DNA from: Planctomycetota bacterium
Lineage (GTDB): Bacteria; Planctomycetota; UBA1135
Direction of reading: 5' to 3'
Assembly (NCBI GenBank): GCA_022447335.1
Contig: JAKVCF010000007.1
Coordinates: 1-33,027 of the forward strand
Length of the DNA: 33,027 bases
The notes under the pieces are model-generated. The model did no database searches. It saw nothing but the letters and a program-made list of their open reading frames with translations, and was not told the DNA's origin. The position numbers and the translations under genes were made by a program. Shown here one piece after another: positions 1 through 9,059 of this stretch (its first letter is position 1; every line of letters begins with the position of its first letter).

Positions 1-738
1 ACGGTCAAGAAGAATCGTACCCTCGGTTCCGACCAGCAGGCCGAAACAGCGAAGACCCGCGTCGAAGCCGCAGCTCACGACCCCATAGCGCCCCTCACCG
101 TAGTCAAGGATACCCTGTGCCGACCAATCGACTTGATGCTCAGGATGTAGCCAGCCCCTGCCAGTAAGAGACTTCACATCGTCGCCCATCCAGAGACGAC
201 AGAAACTTACCGCGTAGCAACCCACATCGAGAATAGCCCCTCCACCCCAAGCTGGATTCAATCGGACATCATTCGGAAAGCTGTGCGGAAAGCTAAACGA
301 AGCCTCGACTGTACGCAATTCGCCAATACGCCCTTCTTCCAACCACTTGCGAACTAACCCTATCTGTGGGTGGTACTGATACATGAATGCTTCGATCAAG
401 TGTTTACCTGTCTCCTTGGACACGGCAACCATCTCCTCGCATTCAGAGGCAGTACAACCCTGTGGCTTCTCGCACAATACGTGCTTGCCCGCGCGCATGG
501 CAGCGATGGACTGCTCAGCATGCAGCCCGTTATGCGTCGCGACGTAAATGACATCAATATCTGGATCCTCAATCAAGGCTTGGTAATCGTCGTACGCACG
601 CTTCGGCCCCAAGGACGCGGCGCGTTCCTTGTCACGTGAAGCCACTGCGGCAAGCTCCCACCCATCGATCTTGCGCAGGGCGGGAACGATGGAGTTGACG
701 ACGATGCGACCCGCTCCCAGAATGCCAAATTTGGTCAT
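1..738 (-). CDS. Gfo/Idh/MocA family NAD(P)-dependent oxidoreductase (3' part beyond window)
   Basis: This is a partial gene: 246 codons read from ATG 738 to the window edge with no stop, so the C-terminus is missing. The N-terminus begins MTKFGILGAGRIV, a Rossmann dinucleotide-binding motif. CEKP follows near residue 97, which is the EKP motif whose Lys is catalytic in this family. GGGAILDVGCYAVS follows near residue 175, typical of the dihydrodiol / D-xylose dehydrogenase-like branch. The family oxidises or reduces sugars and cyclitols in the cytoplasm with NAD(P); the substrate cannot be told from the sequence. No Shine-Dalgarno precedes the ATG, but a TAATAT hexamer ends 5 nt upstream of it. 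It lies downstream of the DUF1501 gene on the same strand, separated by 78 nt that include a hairpin, so it is probably transcribed separately. Confidence 0.93.
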   Translation of the reverse strand, partial: MTKFGILGAGRIVVNSIVPALRKIDGWELAAVASRDKERAASLGPKRAYDDYQALIEDPDIDVIYVATHNGLHAEQSIAAMRAGKHVLCEKPQGCTASECEEMVAVSKETGKHLIEAFMYQYHPQIGLVRKWLEEGRIGELRTVEASFSFPHSFPNDVRLNPAWGGGAILDVGCYAVSFCRLWMGDDVKSLTGRGWLHPEHQVDWSAQGILDYGEGRYGVVSCGFDAGLRCFGLLVGTEGTILLDR

Positions 739-743
739 GCCGG

Positions 744-749
744 ATATTA
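744..749 (-). promoter_or_regulatory. TAnnnT -10-like hexamer 5 nt before the Gfo/Idh/MocA start
   Basis: On the minus strand the sequence is TAATAT, 5 nt from the ATG at 738. There is no Shine-Dalgarno and no convincing -35 element. It is one of a recurrent set in this window consistent with leaderless initiation. Taken alone it is weak, matching 4 of 6 positions of TATAAT. Confidence 0.35.
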
Positions 750-774
750 GCGCTGCGCAAGACCTGCGTGGGGT

Positions 775-807
775 TGTGGGGCACCAAGATGGCTTTACTA
801 CCCCACA
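775..807 (-). terminator. Stem-loop after the DUF1501 gene (possible terminator)
   Basis: TGTGGGG at 775-781 pairs perfectly with CCCCACA at 801-807 around a 19-nt loop, 10 nt beyond the DUF1501 stop codon. No U-tract follows on the minus strand, so it is not a textbook intrinsic terminator. It may only stabilise the 3' end or act together with Rho. Confidence 0.35.
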
Positions 808-816
808 AAGGAACAG

Positions 817-2262
817 TTATGCCACCACTTCGCGAATGACATGTCCATGTACATCCGTCAATCGGAAGTCCCTTCCTTGGAAACGGAAGGTGAGGCGCGT
901 GTGATCGAACCCGAGCAAATGCAGGATCGTGGCATGGAAGTCATGGATGTCCATACTCTGGTCTACAGCGCCGAACCCGACCTCGTCAGTGATTCCATAG
1001 GAAGCGCCAGGCTTAGTGCCCCCTCCAGCCATCCACACGGTGAAAGCCTCAATGTGATGATCGCGCCCGATGAAGTTGCGCACTTCGCCAAGCGGAGTGC
1101 GGCCGAACTCGCCACCCCAGATAACGAGCGTATCCTCGAGCAGACCCCGCTGCTTGAGATCGATAACCAAAGCCGCACTCGCCTGATCGACTTCGCGACA
1201 GCGCTCCTCGAGCGGCTGACCTAAGTGATTACCCGGGTCGCCGTGATGGTCCCAATCGGTGTGATACAGCTGGACGAAACGTGATCCTCGCTCGATCAAT
1301 CGCCGTGCAAGTAAACAATTCCGAGCAAAGCTTGGTCGATCGTCCTCAACCCCATAGAGCTTGCGCACCGACTCCGGCTCACGATTGAGATCGATCAGCT
1401 CAGGCGTACTGGTCTGCATGCGAGCCGCCAACTCATAAGCAGCAATCCTCGCTTCTATTTCCGGATCGGCAGAACGATCGGATGCAATACGGTTCAAATC
1501 GCCAACCGCATCAAAGAACTCGGCTTGCTCATCATCAACCACGCCTTTTGGGTTGCGCAGATTAAGCACTGGATCACCCCCCGACCGGAACGGTGTACCC
1601 GCGAACTGAGTCGGCAGAAAACCATTCCCCCACAGCGGCGCGCCACCGCGCGGCCCGCGATTACCCGAAGTCAGCACCACAAAACCGGGAAGATCATCGG
1701 CCCCCGAACCAAGCCCATAAACCGACCAAGCGCCTGCACTAGGTCGTCCAAACTGCCCAAAACCTGTATTCATAAACAGCTTCGCCGGACCATGATTAAT
1801 CTCCTGACCCTTCAACGCACGCAACCAGCAAAGGTCGTCCACGATCTTTGCGGTATGCGGAAGTAACTCACTTATTGGCGCACCCGTCTCGCCATGTTGC
1901 ACAAACTTGCGACGCGTACCCAACAATCTGGCCGACGCCCCATCGATGAAGGCAAACCGCTTCCCTGCACTGAGACTCGGAGGAAGCACCTGACCATCCA
2001 GGCGCTGCAAGGTAGGTTTGGGTTCAAAAAGCTCAAACTGACTCGGTGCACCTGCCATGAACAGCCAGATAACACGTTTGGCGCGCGGAGCAAAGTGAAC
2101 ACCAATGGAATCCTGCGCAGAGCCGAACTCTGGGAGATCGCGACGCAGCAGGTCCAGGAAGGCCAAACCGCCCAAGCCAATCCCGCGACGCAGCAAGTCG
2201 CGCCTGCTGATGCGCTGCGCTTCGCGAGCGGAATTGAGTGAGGTACGAAATGAATCGATCAT
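817..2262 (-). CDS. DUF1501 family protein, Tat-exported
   Basis: The protein has 481 aa. A twin-arginine signal, SRRDLLR, at about residues 19-25 is followed by a hydrophobic GLGGLAFLDLL stretch, so it is probably exported folded through the Tat pathway. The body matches DUF1501, a planctomycete-expanded family related to the alkaline phosphatase/sulfatase superfamily: VIWLFMAGAPSQFELFEPKP, then LPGFVVL, then GGEFGRTP, GRDHH, and DIHDFHATILHLLGFDH near the end. The conserved Asp and His residues of the last motifs are candidate metal ligands. The enzymatic function is not established. Its ATG overlaps the PSD1 stop by 4 nt (ATGA), so the two are translationally coupled and likely act together in the periplasm. 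Confidence 0.95.
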   Translation of the reverse strand: MIDSFRTSLNSAREAQRISRRDLLRRGIGLGGLAFLDLLRRDLPEFGSAQDSIGVHFAPRAKRVIWLFMAGAPSQFELFEPKPTLQRLDGQVLPPSLSAGKRFAFIDGASARLLGTRRKFVQHGETGAPISELLPHTAKIVDDLCWLRALKGQEINHGPAKLFMNTGFGQFGRPSAGAWSVYGLGSGADDLPGFVVLTSGNRGPRGGAPLWGNGFLPTQFAGTPFRSGGDPVLNLRNPKGVVDDEQAEFFDAVGDLNRIASDRSADPEIEARIAAYELAARMQTSTPELIDLNREPESVRKLYGVEDDRPSFARNCLLARRLIERGSRFVQLYHTDWDHHGDPGNHLGQPLEERCREVDQASAALVIDLKQRGLLEDTLVIWGGEFGRTPLGEVRNFIGRDHHIEAFTVWMAGGGTKPGASYGITDEVGFGAVDQSMDIHDFHATILHLLGFDHTRLTFRFQGRDFRLTDVHGHVIREVVA

Positions 2263-5144
2263 GGCCGAGTCAGAAACTCATCGAGATTGAGCAGCACACG
2301 ACCTAATGAGGTCCAGGCGGCATCTTCATCACGCAGCGCCGCAACGCGCGCCCAATGATCGCGCAGCCGAGCAACTTCCGCCTCCGTAGCAGAACGTGAC
2401 AGCACTAGCGGCATTGCTGCTGTAAAGGGATCGTCTTCGTTACGCAGGCGCTCACCGAGTGCAGACGCAAACTCAATCACCATGGCATCGTTAGCTAGGG
2501 TAAGAGCCTGAAGCGGCGTATTGGAACGTACGCGCCGAGTACAGCTTGCGCTCGCGGCCGGAGCATCAAAGACAGCATAAAACGGAAAGGGACTTGACCG
2601 CCAGATACGCGTATAGATCGAACGCCGGTAACGATCCGCACCTTCGCTTGCTTTCCAAGATTTACGCGACTGTGTAAAAGCGAACACGCCACCAGGTTGA
2701 GGAGGCTGTACCGGACCTCCGCCTCGGCGCTCATCGAGCAACCCACTAACAGCAAGCGAAGCATCGCGCAGCGCCTCGCCCTCGAGACGCAAGCGCCGCT
2801 GGCGTGCTAACCAATGGTTGTTTGGATCAGCCTCGCGCTCTGCAACTGTCGCATCGCTAGATTGCCGATAGGTCTTCGATTTTACGATGCGCCGCACTAC
2901 ATGCTTGCGCGAAAAACCATGGTCGATGTAATCCTGAGCTAGCCAATCCAACAGCTCTGGATGCGAAGGCTGAGCACCACGCATGCCAAAGTCATTCTCC
3001 GTTTCAACGAGGCCCGTACCAAAAAGCTGTTGCCACCAGCGATTGACTGTCACGCGATGCACAAGCGCATTACGCGGATCCATCAACCAGCGTGCGAGAT
3101 CAAGTCGATCATTTGGGCGAGATCCAGGCGCAAAGTGGTTCATGGCCGCTGGGTAGCCCGGCACAACTTCTTCCTGCGGATTAAGGAAGGAACCACGACC
3201 GAAAAGTCGTGTCTCGCGAGGAACTTCGCGCGCCTCGAGCACCAATGACATCGGCAAACGCGGGCGATGATCTTCATGTTCGCGCGCAGCACGCAGAGCG
3301 TCCGCCCACACAGGATCGACTAACTCGGGAAGTTTCTCGCCTTCCGGAAAAGTCACCTTCTGATCCGCCAGCAGCATGCGAAAGTGACCGAGCGTATGTC
3401 GATCACCATGTTCCTGCTGTAGCTCAATGCGCAACTCCCACTCACCCTCGGGCAAAGCCTCATCGAAGACGAAACATGCGATATGCGGTTCGCCAAAGCC
3501 CGGTTTAATTGCCCAACCCGGCCTCTCATCTAGGGTTTGCGCGATGCCATAGTGACGCCCGCCTTCCGCCGAAGTGTCCTGCTCAAAATCAGCCATCGCA
3601 CGCTCGATCGACAAACTCAACCATCCCGAATTCTCATCGTTTCCTGGAGTGCGGCCATCACCAGCCTCGTACTCAGCGGCATTACGTGCGTATACCCGGA
3701 CTTGCTGCAGTACAAAATTCCCATTCGCTGCGCGCCCCGGACCACCGCCAGACAAACCATGCGCCGGCAACGCTTCGAGACGAATCGCAGATAACCCACC
3801 ACTGTGCAACCCCTGCAGGACATAGGTGCTGTAAATCGCGCCTTGCCCAACCACGCGATACGCACCGTCTTCTTCCGGCCGCAGTTCTGGACCATTCGAA
3901 GCCCATGCCTCCGGCTGCCAAATTGACCAACCCTGAGTCGCGGCTGCATGAGCCTGCTGCACAGCTATACGACGCTGCTCACGCCCAGCCTCCCAGATCA
4001 TCGCCTGCCTCTCTTCATTCTCGTTGCGCACGACAAGCAGGCTCGGATCGGAACTCACGCCAGAGTCACGTGTCTGATTAAAGAACGCGTAGAGCTGGAA
4101 GTACTCAGTCTGTGTGATTGGGTCGTACTTGTGTGTATGGCATTGCGCACACGAAAGTGTTGAGCCCAACCAAACTGAACCTGTGGTGTTGACCCGATCC
4201 AGTACGGCGTTGACACGGTTCTCTTCGTCTTTGGCTCCGCCTTCCTGATTAATCTGCGTATTCCGATGAAAGCCTGTCGCTAAGCGTTGTGCGCGTGTGG
4301 CATGGGGAAGCAGATCGCCCGCAAGTTGCTCAATTGTGAACTGATCGAAAGGTAAATCTGCGTCGATAGCTTCGACCACCCAATCGCGCCACGGCCAAAT
4401 ATTGCGACCTCCATCGATCGTAAATCCGTGCGAATCGGCATAGCGAGCTGCATCTAACCAAGGCCGCGCCCAACGCACCGCAAATGCGGGCGACACGAGC
4501 AGCGCTTCGACGCGCGCGGCCCACGCGGCATCGCTCGGATCAGAAAGCCAACTAGTCAATTCATCTCGGGTGGGCGGCAATCCAGTTAGGTCCAGGTGTA
4601 ACCGACGCAGTTGTGCAGCTGGATCAGCCGCGGCAGCAGGAGTCATCCCCTTACCTTCCAATGCCGCACGCACATACGCATCAATGGGATTAGCAACTGG
4701 ATGCACAGCCTGCGGGATCTCGATCTCGCCGAAGGGCGCGTAAGCCCAATGCACCTCCCATTCAGCGCCCTGCTCCACCCAACGCCTGAGCAACTCGACC
4801 TCGACCTGACTAAGCGGCTCACCGTGCTCGACCGGCGGCATACGATCCTGCCTGTCATCGGTCGAGATTCGATACAGCAGCTCACTACCTTCCGGATCGC
4901 CCGCAACTACCGCCTGATAACCACCCAAGTCGGCAAATAAACCCTCGGGCGTATCAAGGCGAAGATCTGCCTCGCGCGTAGCTGGATCCGGCCCATGACA
5001 CTTCAGACATTTATTCGCCAATAGAGGGCGCACTTCGTTCTGCCACGAAACACGAATAGGCTCCTGCTCACGAGGATCCGCCAGCCAGAACACACCACCA
5101 ACGGTCGCGAGTGCCAAATGGATCGAGGCGATCAGTCGACTCAC
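2259..5144 (-). CDS. PSD1 / DUF1549-DUF1553 cytochrome-c-domain protein
   Basis: The protein has 961 aa and starts with a Sec-type hydrophobic N-terminus (MSRLIASIHLALATVGGVFW). A heme-binding CLKCH at about residues 46-50 defines the PSD1 planctomycete cytochrome C domain. DUF1549 follows (LTGLPPT near residue 190, then CAQCHTHKYDPI near residue 332, a second CxxCH), then a middle beta-rich segment, then DUF1553 (LARWLMDPRNALVHRVTVNR, TYRQSS, NTPLQAL). The length is normal for the family. A covalently heme-bearing periplasmic protein is expected; no substrate is known. GTG at 5144 is used as start and has no good Shine-Dalgarno, but a TAGAAT lies exactly 6 nt upstream. It is the first gene of a two-gene operon with the DUF1501 protein and is divergent from the DUF1592/DUF1552 operon. 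Confidence 0.95.
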   Translation of the reverse strand: MSRLIASIHLALATVGGVFWLADPREQEPIRVSWQNEVRPLLANKCLKCHGPDPATREADLRLDTPEGLFADLGGYQAVVAGDPEGSELLYRISTDDRQDRMPPVEHGEPLSQVEVELLRRWVEQGAEWEVHWAYAPFGEIEIPQAVHPVANPIDAYVRAALEGKGMTPAAAADPAAQLRRLHLDLTGLPPTRDELTSWLSDPSDAAWAARVEALLVSPAFAVRWARPWLDAARYADSHGFTIDGGRNIWPWRDWVVEAIDADLPFDQFTIEQLAGDLLPHATRAQRLATGFHRNTQINQEGGAKDEENRVNAVLDRVNTTGSVWLGSTLSCAQCHTHKYDPITQTEYFQLYAFFNQTRDSGVSSDPSLLVVRNENEERQAMIWEAGREQRRIAVQQAHAAATQGWSIWQPEAWASNGPELRPEEDGAYRVVGQGAIYSTYVLQGLHSGGLSAIRLEALPAHGLSGGGPGRAANGNFVLQQVRVYARNAAEYEAGDGRTPGNDENSGWLSLSIERAMADFEQDTSAEGGRHYGIAQTLDERPGWAIKPGFGEPHIACFVFDEALPEGEWELRIELQQEHGDRHTLGHFRMLLADQKVTFPEGEKLPELVDPVWADALRAAREHEDHRPRLPMSLVLEAREVPRETRLFGRGSFLNPQEEVVPGYPAAMNHFAPGSRPNDRLDLARWLMDPRNALVHRVTVNRWWQQLFGTGLVETENDFGMRGAQPSHPELLDWLAQDYIDHGFSRKHVVRRIVKSKTYRQSSDATVAEREADPNNHWLARQRRLRLEGEALRDASLAVSGLLDERRGGGPVQPPQPGGVFAFTQSRKSWKASEGADRYRRSIYTRIWRSSPFPFYAVFDAPAASASCTRRVRSNTPLQALTLANDAMVIEFASALGERLRNEDDPFTAAMPLVLSRSATEAEVARLRDHWARVAALRDEDAAWTSLGRVLLNLDEFLTRP

Positions 5145-5150
5145 AAGTCC

Positions 5151-5156
5151 ATTCTA
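5151..5156 (-). promoter_or_regulatory. TAGAAT -10-like hexamer 6 nt before the PSD1 GTG
   Basis: TAGAAT (5 of 6 to TATAAT) ends 6 nt before the GTG start. A TTGTCC lies 19 nt further upstream as a weak -35. If the RNA starts about 7 nt after the hexamer, the message begins at or next to the start codon. Confidence 0.5.
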
Positions 5157-5317
5157 AAGCGCGCTCCCGAAGCGTGGACAACGGCCTAGACCTGTTGGTT
5201 TGGGCACAGCCGCGCGCTCGGCCTCAAGAGCCGACATCACCTCGTCAACTCCCAAAATCACCTGCTTGCTTCGGCAGTCTAGGCATTGCAACCGCTCAGT
5301 TTCACCTCCATCACCGG

Positions 5318-5323
5318 TAGGAT
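5318..5323 (+). promoter_or_regulatory. TAGGAT hexamer 6 nt before the DUF1592 GTG (promoter or Shine-Dalgarno)
   Basis: TAGGAT is followed by GAGGGC and then the GTG start. It fits the TAnnnT-6-start layout seen at other genes here, but the run AGGATGAGGG is also a plausible Shine-Dalgarno. The two readings cannot be separated by eye. Confidence 0.4.
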
Positions 5324-5329
5324 GAGGGC

Positions 5330-7663
5330 GTGCAGGCTGCACTTCATCTCCGTCTAGCACTCGCGATCAGCGGGGCAGCATCGGTGTCCTGGTGGATTCC
5401 GCATGCGAATCCGGATTTCGAACAAGATGTGGTGCCCTACCTAAAAAAACACTGCCTCGAATGCCATGCAGGCGCCGAACCCGAAGGTGACTTTGATCTG
5501 AGCCCCTATCTCGAGGAGAAAGCCGCACGCTCGGCATTCGACGATTGGGATTACCTGCGAGAGCGCGTACTCGATGGCGACATGCCACCGCGCAGCCGAC
5601 CTCATCCCGGCGGAGCAGAAACCGAAAAATTTCTAGCCTGGATCGACGCCGCCCACGGGCCGGTAGATTTTCGTTTCCGTCCACTGGATCCCGGCCGACC
5701 CATACTGCGCCGCCTGAATGCGCACGAGTATCAGAACACAGTCAAGAAACTTTGCGGAGTGGATTTCGTCGCCGAAGAGTTCTTTCCCGCAGATGCCGTG
5801 GGCTTTGGCTTCGATCACATTGGCGCCACTCTGAATCTTCCAGACGCTCTGTTCGAGAAGTATCTACACGCAGCCGAGCAAATTGCTAACCAAGCCATTG
5901 TGTGCTGGAACGAAGAAAACGATTCGGTGCGCCGCATCAACGCCACTGATCTTGAAGGTGGAGACGATCGCAACGGATCCTTCCGCGGCCTACACACCCG
6001 ATCTGCGACCTCGGCCGAACTTACTCTAGCTCACGCCGGCACCTACACCGTCACCATCGAGGCCTGGGGACAGCAATTTGGGCCCGAAGTCTGCAAGATG
6101 ACACTGTCGGTCGACCGACGGATCGTAAAACGATTTGACGTCGCAGAAGAACGCGGTTCACCAGGTCGCTTCAGCGCTACGGTACAGCTTGAAGCGGGTA
6201 AACACCTGTTCAGCGCGGGATTCTTAAACGACTACTACGTAAAGGGGAAAGGTGACCGCAATCTTTTCGTCGCATCGATCGAAGTTAATGGCCCTAAAGT
6301 TCCTCCTGCGCCAACTGCCTGGCAAGCGGGCCTGATAGAGCGCCACCCTGAGTCGCTTGGACGCATGCGACTACAAAGCGTACTCAGTGAAATGATGGAG
6401 AGCGCATGGCGTCGCCCTGTAGCAACAACAGAGGTCAAACGACTTGCCAAGAGCTTGCCTGCGGATGCAAGCCTAGACACGCAGATGCACCAGGCTTTAG
6501 TCACACTACTGGTCACACCACGCTTCCTATTTCGCTTCGAAGCGGATGAGCGCGCGCTACCTTCCAAGCAGGAAGAAATGCTACTGGCTCGATTCACCGA
6601 GCAACGCCCCCTGCGCAAAGACGTGCGCGCCCTGGATGACTGGGAACTCGCGACCCGCCTGTCCTACTTCCTGACCAGCGGGCCGCCTGATTCATCACTA
6701 CGCATGCGAGCGACCGCTGGCGAGCTGACCCAAGGCAACCCAAATATGGATGCCGCACAGGTTCTGCACAGCGAAGTAGATCGACTACTCGAGACACCAG
6801 CCGTGCGCGAGTTTGTACACAACTTCGCTGGGCAGTGGCTACAACTACGCAACCTCGACCGAATCGCGATTGACACTGAACGGTATCCGCAGTGGAACAA
6901 CGGGCTGCGCGAGTCGATGAAGCGCGAGACCTATCTACTCTTTGAAACAGTCCTACGCGAAGATCGCGATGTACGGACACTCATCGACGCCGACTTTACC
7001 TTTGTCGATCAGCGTCTCGCTGAGCACTATGGCATTAAGGGCGTTGAAGGAAAGGGTCATCGTCATGTCAAGCTGCAGGATAACCGCCGAGGGGGCCTAC
7101 TCGGCCACGCCTCAGTGCTGACGTTGACCTCGAACCCTGCGCGCACTTCACCGGTAAAGCGGGGCAAGTGGATCCTGGAAAACTTACTGGGCGCTCCACC
7201 GCCTCCACCACCACCCGAGGCAGACGCCTTCGATGAATCCGCGGTAACCACCGCCGCATCGCTGCGGGAAGAGCTAGCCGAACACCGCGCCAAACCTTCC
7301 TGCGCAGTCTGCCATGACGCTATGGACCCTCTCGGCCTGGGGCTCGAAAATTTTGGCCCGATCGGCAACTGGAGAAGTGCAGACGGCGGCGGCGTCATCG
7401 ACGCCAGCGGCGAACTGCCCGATGGCTCCCGCTTTGCCGGCGCAGCCGATCTGCGCACGCTGCTGCGTGACGACCCGGCCTTCGTCCGCACCGTCACCGA
7501 GCGCCTGCTGGTCTACGCACTCGGACGTGGACTCGAGCGCAGTGATCGAGCTACCGTACAGGGAGTTCTAGCCGGACTCTCGCCCAAGCAACCTACCCTC
7601 AGAGGGATTCTGCACGGTATCGTGGAGTCTCCGGCTTTCCGCCTGCGACGCACCAAGCCATGA
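5330..7663 (+). CDS. DUF1587/DUF1595/DUF1592/DUF1588/DUF1585 cytochrome-domain protein
   Basis: The protein has 777 aa with GTG start and a hydrophobic N-terminus followed by a CLECH heme motif at residues 42-46. The domains run in the usual planctomycete order: DUF1587 (RRLNAHEYQNTVKKL near residue 125), a ligand-binding-like beta domain, DUF1595, DUF1592 (ATRLSYFLTSGPPDSSL), DUF1588 with a seven-proline run near residues 622-628 and a second heme motif CAVCH at 658-662 in CAVCHDAMDPLGLGLENFG, then DUF1585 (GRGLE to the C-terminus). It is a probable periplasmic c-type heme protein of unknown reaction. The proline run is a family trait and predicts dependence on EF-P for translation. The stop codon overlaps the DUF1552 start by 4 nt. 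Confidence 0.95.
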   Translation: MQAALHLRLALAISGAASVSWWIPHANPDFEQDVVPYLKKHCLECHAGAEPEGDFDLSPYLEEKAARSAFDDWDYLRERVLDGDMPPRSRPHPGGAETEKFLAWIDAAHGPVDFRFRPLDPGRPILRRLNAHEYQNTVKKLCGVDFVAEEFFPADAVGFGFDHIGATLNLPDALFEKYLHAAEQIANQAIVCWNEENDSVRRINATDLEGGDDRNGSFRGLHTRSATSAELTLAHAGTYTVTIEAWGQQFGPEVCKMTLSVDRRIVKRFDVAEERGSPGRFSATVQLEAGKHLFSAGFLNDYYVKGKGDRNLFVASIEVNGPKVPPAPTAWQAGLIERHPESLGRMRLQSVLSEMMESAWRRPVATTEVKRLAKSLPADASLDTQMHQALVTLLVTPRFLFRFEADERALPSKQEEMLLARFTEQRPLRKDVRALDDWELATRLSYFLTSGPPDSSLRMRATAGELTQGNPNMDAAQVLHSEVDRLLETPAVREFVHNFAGQWLQLRNLDRIAIDTERYPQWNNGLRESMKRETYLLFETVLREDRDVRTLIDADFTFVDQRLAEHYGIKGVEGKGHRHVKLQDNRRGGLLGHASVLTLTSNPARTSPVKRGKWILENLLGAPPPPPPPEADAFDESAVTTAASLREELAEHRAKPSCAVCHDAMDPLGLGLENFGPIGNWRSADGGGVIDASGELPDGSRFAGAADLRTLLRDDPAFVRTVTERLLVYALGRGLERSDRATVQGVLAGLSPKQPTLRGILHGIVESPAFRLRRTKP

Positions 7664-8994
7664 GCAATCCTCTCAGCCGCCGTCATTTACTCCGTGGCAT
7701 GGGCGCCTGCGTGGCTCTGCCCTGGATGGCGAGCTTGCCCGGCATGAGATCGATCGGACGGTCACCACTGGCACCAAAACGCTCGCACTTGGTGTATTTC
7801 TACGTTCCAAACGGGGTCCACATGCAGGATTGGACTCCACAAGCCGAAGGTAAGGGCTTCGAGCTACCTTGGATCCTCAAACCGCTTGCACCGTACCAAA
7901 AGCACTTCTCGGTACTGACCGGTCTCACACAAGACAAGGCACGCGCCAACGGTGATGGCCCAGGCGATCACGCGCGTGCGGCAGCAGTCTTCCTCACAGG
8001 AATGCAGCCACTCAAGACCGACGGACAAATTCGCCTTGGCCCTTCGGCTGACCAGCTGGCCGCCGAAGCGATGGGTGCGCAGACCCCGTTCCCCTCACTT
8101 GTCCTGGGCTGTGAAAAGGGTGGTAACTCAGGTCAGTGCGACTCAGGCTACTCCTGCGCCTATTCCAGCAATATCTCATGGCAGAACGAGACGACGCCGG
8201 CCCTGAAGGAAGTGCGCCCACGACTGCTCTTTGAACGCCTCTTCCGTGGTGGCGCCTCAGGGGAAGACTCGAAAGCACGAGCCGAACGATTGGCACGCCA
8301 GCGAAGCATCTTGGGCTATGTGGCCGACGACGCCAAGCGTCTCAACCGCGATCTTGCCGAAGACGATCGAATAAAACTGGGCGAGTATCTCAGCGGCGTA
8401 CGCGAACTTGAACGCCGCATCGAACATGCTGAAAGCGAGATTGTCAGTCAAGTACCGGAGAGCGCCCGTCCCGGCGGTATCCCACGCGATTACGGAGCCT
8501 ATCTGCGCCTGATGTCCGACATGATCGTGCTCGCACTGCGCACCGATCGCACACGCGTAGCGAGCTTCTTGATGGCTAATGAGGGCTCAAATCGCTCCTA
8601 CCGAATGCTCGACATCCGAGACGGACATCACGAACTTTCACATCACAAAAACGACCCGGAAAAAATCGATCAGATCCGGAAGATTAACCGCTTCCACGTT
8701 GAACAACTGGCTTACTTCCTGAGCCAGCTTGTCGAGGCCAAAGATGGTGGGCGCACTCTGATAGATAACGTCCAAATGGTATACGGCTCGGGGATAAGCG
8801 ACGGCAACCGTCACAACCACGACGACCTACCAGTGCTATTAATCGGTAAAGGCGCGGGCAAGCTCAAGCCCGGACGACATATTCGCTACGCGAAGAATAC
8901 GCCGCTCAATAATCTGCACCTAAGACTGCTCGACAATATGGGCGTACATGCAGATAAGCTCGGTGACAGCACTGGCCTGCTCGGCAAGATCTAG
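7660..8994 (+). CDS. DUF1552 family protein, Tat-exported
   Basis: The protein has 444 aa. It starts MSNPLSRRHLLRGMGACVAL, a clear twin-arginine signal (SRRHLLR), with the hydrophobic stretch ending near residue 27. The DUF1552 hallmarks are PNGVHMQDWTP, GPGDHARAAAVFLTG, CAYSSNISW, DGHHELSHHKND and YGSGISDGNRHNHDDLP. This family is regularly encoded next to DUF1592-type proteins and is thought to be distantly related to DUF1501, so it is a likely partner of the upstream gene (ATGA overlap). The His- and Asp-rich motifs suggest metal binding, which is inference. Its function is unknown, and it is probably periplasmic. Confidence 0.95.
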   Translation: MSNPLSRRHLLRGMGACVALPWMASLPGMRSIGRSPLAPKRSHLVYFYVPNGVHMQDWTPQAEGKGFELPWILKPLAPYQKHFSVLTGLTQDKARANGDGPGDHARAAAVFLTGMQPLKTDGQIRLGPSADQLAAEAMGAQTPFPSLVLGCEKGGNSGQCDSGYSCAYSSNISWQNETTPALKEVRPRLLFERLFRGGASGEDSKARAERLARQRSILGYVADDAKRLNRDLAEDDRIKLGEYLSGVRELERRIEHAESEIVSQVPESARPGGIPRDYGAYLRLMSDMIVLALRTDRTRVASFLMANEGSNRSYRMLDIRDGHHELSHHKNDPEKIDQIRKINRFHVEQLAYFLSQLVEAKDGGRTLIDNVQMVYGSGISDGNRHNHDDLPVLLIGKGAGKLKPGRHIRYAKNTPLNNLHLRLLDNMGVHADKLGDSTGLLGKI

Positions 8995-9014
8995 CCAAAA
9001 CGTTTCGATTTGGC
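8994..9014 (+). terminator. Short stem-loop right after the DUF1552 gene
   Basis: GCCAAA pairs with TTTGGC, with an inner CG/CG pair around a TTT loop, beginning at the last base of the stop codon. No U-tract follows. It may be a weak terminator or 3'-end stabiliser. Confidence 0.3.
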
Positions 9015-9047
9015 GAGCACAGCATCAGATTGGCGCTCGGGTGCATC

Positions 9048-9053
9048 TAGGAT
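9048..9053 (+). promoter_or_regulatory. TAGGAT hexamer 6 nt before the small secreted protein start
   Basis: TAGGAT is followed by GGCTGC and ATG 9060, the same hexamer and spacing as at the DUF1592 gene. AGGATGG could equally serve as a Shine-Dalgarno. Confidence 0.4.
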
Positions 9054-9059
9054 GGCTGC

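Noticed and set aside
3509..4081. Antisense open frame of 190 codons inside the PSD1 gene
   Set aside because: The Pro/His/Arg-rich translation is a typical shadow; PSD1 reads through the region with family motifs.
5154..5360. A 68-codon minus-strand open frame between the two DUF operons, with a CxxC, ending 10 nt before the PSD1 start
   Set aside because: Its stop codon is part of the TAGAAT element, it overlaps the start of the DUF1592 gene, and no start codon with a ribosome site is present. More likely chance than a gene.
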